In this document: piece after piece, positions 6,123 through 7,527 of the stretch
Layout: each line of letters starts with the position of its first letter
Numbering within the stretch: position 1 is the first letter of the stretch
Made by a program: the position numbers and the translations under genes
NCBI GenBank assembly: GCA_025457805.1
Contig: JALOTR010000272.1
Coordinates: 1-7,527 of the forward strand
DNA from: Akkermansiaceae bacterium
GTDB lineage: Bacteria; Verrucomicrobiota; Verrucomicrobiia; Verrucomicrobiales; Akkermansiaceae
Direction of reading: 5' to 3'
DNA length: 7,527 bases
Notes under the pieces: generated by a model
Told to the model about the DNA's origin: nothing
Databases searched by the model: none
The model's input: only the letters and a program-made list of their open reading frames with translations

Positions 6123-7510
6123 ATGAAACCTTCCGCAGGATCCATGGAAATCGCACGACGCGATTGGTTGAAAGCCGCCTCGTTGACGGGCATCACCGCG
6201 CTCGCCGGAGTGCAGCAACTTGCGGCAGAAACCGGCACTGCCCCTGCAAACAAAGTGCGCGGCGTGGTGTTCATGGTTTCCGATGGCATGAGCCCGGGCG
6301 TGATGACGCTTGCTGAAGCCTATTCCAAGCTCACCCGCAAACGGGGCACCTGCTGGTGGCAATTGTTCAATAACAAAGCCGCTGTCCGCGGCTTGATGGA
6401 CAATGCTTCCGCGAACTCAATGGTCACCGACTCCGCCGCCGCCTCTTCCGCATGGGGTGGTGGACAACGGGTCAACAATGGTGCCATCAACGTGACACCG
6501 GATGGCAAAGTCGTGACGCCCATCGCGCAGATCCTCAAAAAGAATCCCGGCATGCGCATCGGTCTCGTGACCACTGCCACCGTCACTCACGCCACGCCTG
6601 CCGGCTTTGCTTCTTCCGTATCGAAGACCGCGTGGATGTGATTCTTGGTGGGGGTTCCGGATACTTCGACAAAAAGGGACGCCCGGACAAGCTCGACTTG
6701 AATGGGGAATTCACCAAGGCCGGTTACGATGTTGTCGCCGACCGCAATGGCATGCTGGCCTCCAAGAACCCGAAGTTGTTAGGGACTTTCACCAAAGGCC
6801 ACCTGCCCTTCGCTCTCGACCGGGACCACAATCCCACGATGCAGGCGCAGATTCCGACTCTCAAAGAAATGTCGACTACTGCTCTGTCCCGCTTCATCGA
6901 AGCCGACGGGCCCTTCCTTCTGCAAATAGAAGGCGCACGCATCGATCACGCCGCCCATCTCAACGACATCGCCGGGCTACTTGGTGAGCAACTTGCCTTC
7001 GATGATGCCGTGGCCGAGGTGCTTGCCATGACGGCTGGACGGAATGACATTCTGGTGGTGGTGACCAGCGACCACGGCAACTCCAATCCCGGCCTCAACG
7101 GCATGGGCGGGGGCTATGCGGAAAGCACCCAGCGTTTCCAACGCATCACCCGGATGAAATCCTCCTTCGAGCGTGTCTTCGCCGAATGGGGGGGAATCAA
7201 AAAGTGCGATCCCAAGAAACTCACCGACCTCGTCCAACGCCATTTGGATTTCAAACTCAAAGGCGGCGAGGCCGAGGCATTATGTGATATCTTTGCCAAG
7301 GAGCCGATCGTCGAGTGGAACCATCAGTTGGACAAACCCGAAGGTCTGTTAGGCCAGATCGCAGGCAACCATACCGGCATCGGCTGGACCGGCACCACCC
7401 ACACCTCGGACCCCACCCTGGTATCCGCGCTGGGTCCCCAGCAGGATCGTTTCTCCGGCATGGTCACGAATTCCGATGTGTTCGGACATTTCGTGGAGAT
7501 GCTGGGCTGA
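6123..7510 (+). pseudogene. Tat-exported alkaline phosphatase, frameshifted and internally shortened
   Basis: This is a phosphomonoesterase of the alkaline phosphatase (PhoA-like) family, which uses a phosphoserine intermediate and bound metal ions. The first frame (6123-6641) has a twin-arginine signal (ARRDWLKAASL, from residue 11; likely cleavage near LAA), metal ligand Asp54 in MVSDGMS, nucleophile Ser104 in TDSAAASSAW, and THATPAGFASS. It then leaves the family pattern and stops at 6641. The rest continues in another frame from about 6611 to 7510: RVDVILGGGSGYFD, EGARIDHAAHLND (Glu, Asp and His ligands), VVTSDHGNS (Asp-His) and THTSDP (last His), ending in DRFSGMVTNSDVFGHF. The frame change falls at about 6609-6625. 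Homologues normally carry roughly 12-16 more residues between GFAS and VDVILGGG, so bases are missing too. Start may be 6123 or the in-frame ATG at 6144. Either the gene is inactivated or the sequence has an error. A phosphate-dependent promoter was not recognised. Confidence 0.85.
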
Positions 7511-7527
7511 TCCTCACGCTCGCCGGC

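Noticed and set aside
5217..6625. Programmed ribosomal frameshifting in the peptidase and phosphatase genes
   Set aside because: No slippery heptamer with a downstream structure is visible at either junction, and frameshifting would not supply the residues that seem to be missing.
1..7527. CRISPR array, tRNA, insertion sequence or phage elements
   Set aside because: No regularly spaced repeats, cloverleaf-type sequences, transposase or integrase code, or terminal inverted repeats were found on either strand.

Overview
The window looks like chromosomal DNA from a GC-rich Gram-negative bacterium, probably a member of the Verrucomicrobiota. This rests on gene content and style: a secreted nucleoside-hydrolase variant, a Tat-exported alkaline phosphatase, weak or absent Shine-Dalgarno sites at most starts, and few TTA/CTA codons. 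The assignment is an inference; no rRNA or other marker gene is present. I see no tRNA, rRNA, CRISPR array, integrase or insertion sequence.

Layout. (1) The minus strand from 903 to the left edge carries the N-terminal ~300 residues of a sodium:alanine symporter (AGCS family), cut off by the window. (2) A 140-base divergent spacer (904-1043) separates it from a plus-strand secreted nucleoside-hydrolase-like protein (1044-2054). (3) A complete HrpB-type DEAH-family helicase follows (2105-4699). (4) Thirteen bases later, with a good Shine-Dalgarno site, comes a membrane-anchored C39-type cysteine peptidase (4713-5424). It is broken: its catalytic Cys and His/Asp halves lie in different frames, and the stretch between them is too short. 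(5) A small three-helix membrane protein of unknown function follows (5480-6049). (6) Last is a Tat-exported alkaline phosphatase (6123-7510), also broken by a frame change with a short apparent loss of coding sequence.

All genes from 1044 onward are on the plus strand with short spacers, so they may be co-transcribed in part. Short hairpins at 5440-5459 and 6034-6059 could partly separate the units. A possible physiological link is scavenging of extracytoplasmic nucleotides: the phosphatase would release nucleosides, the hydrolase would split them, and the symporter would import a small amino acid. This is speculative, and the helicase does not fit it.

The most noteworthy observations are the two frame-breaking lesions about 1.4 kb apart, each with an apparent loss of conserved residues, and a short word (TGTTAG) that accounts for seven of the nine TTAG/CTAA tetramers in the window. 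I found no convincing new defence, mobile or RNA-based system.
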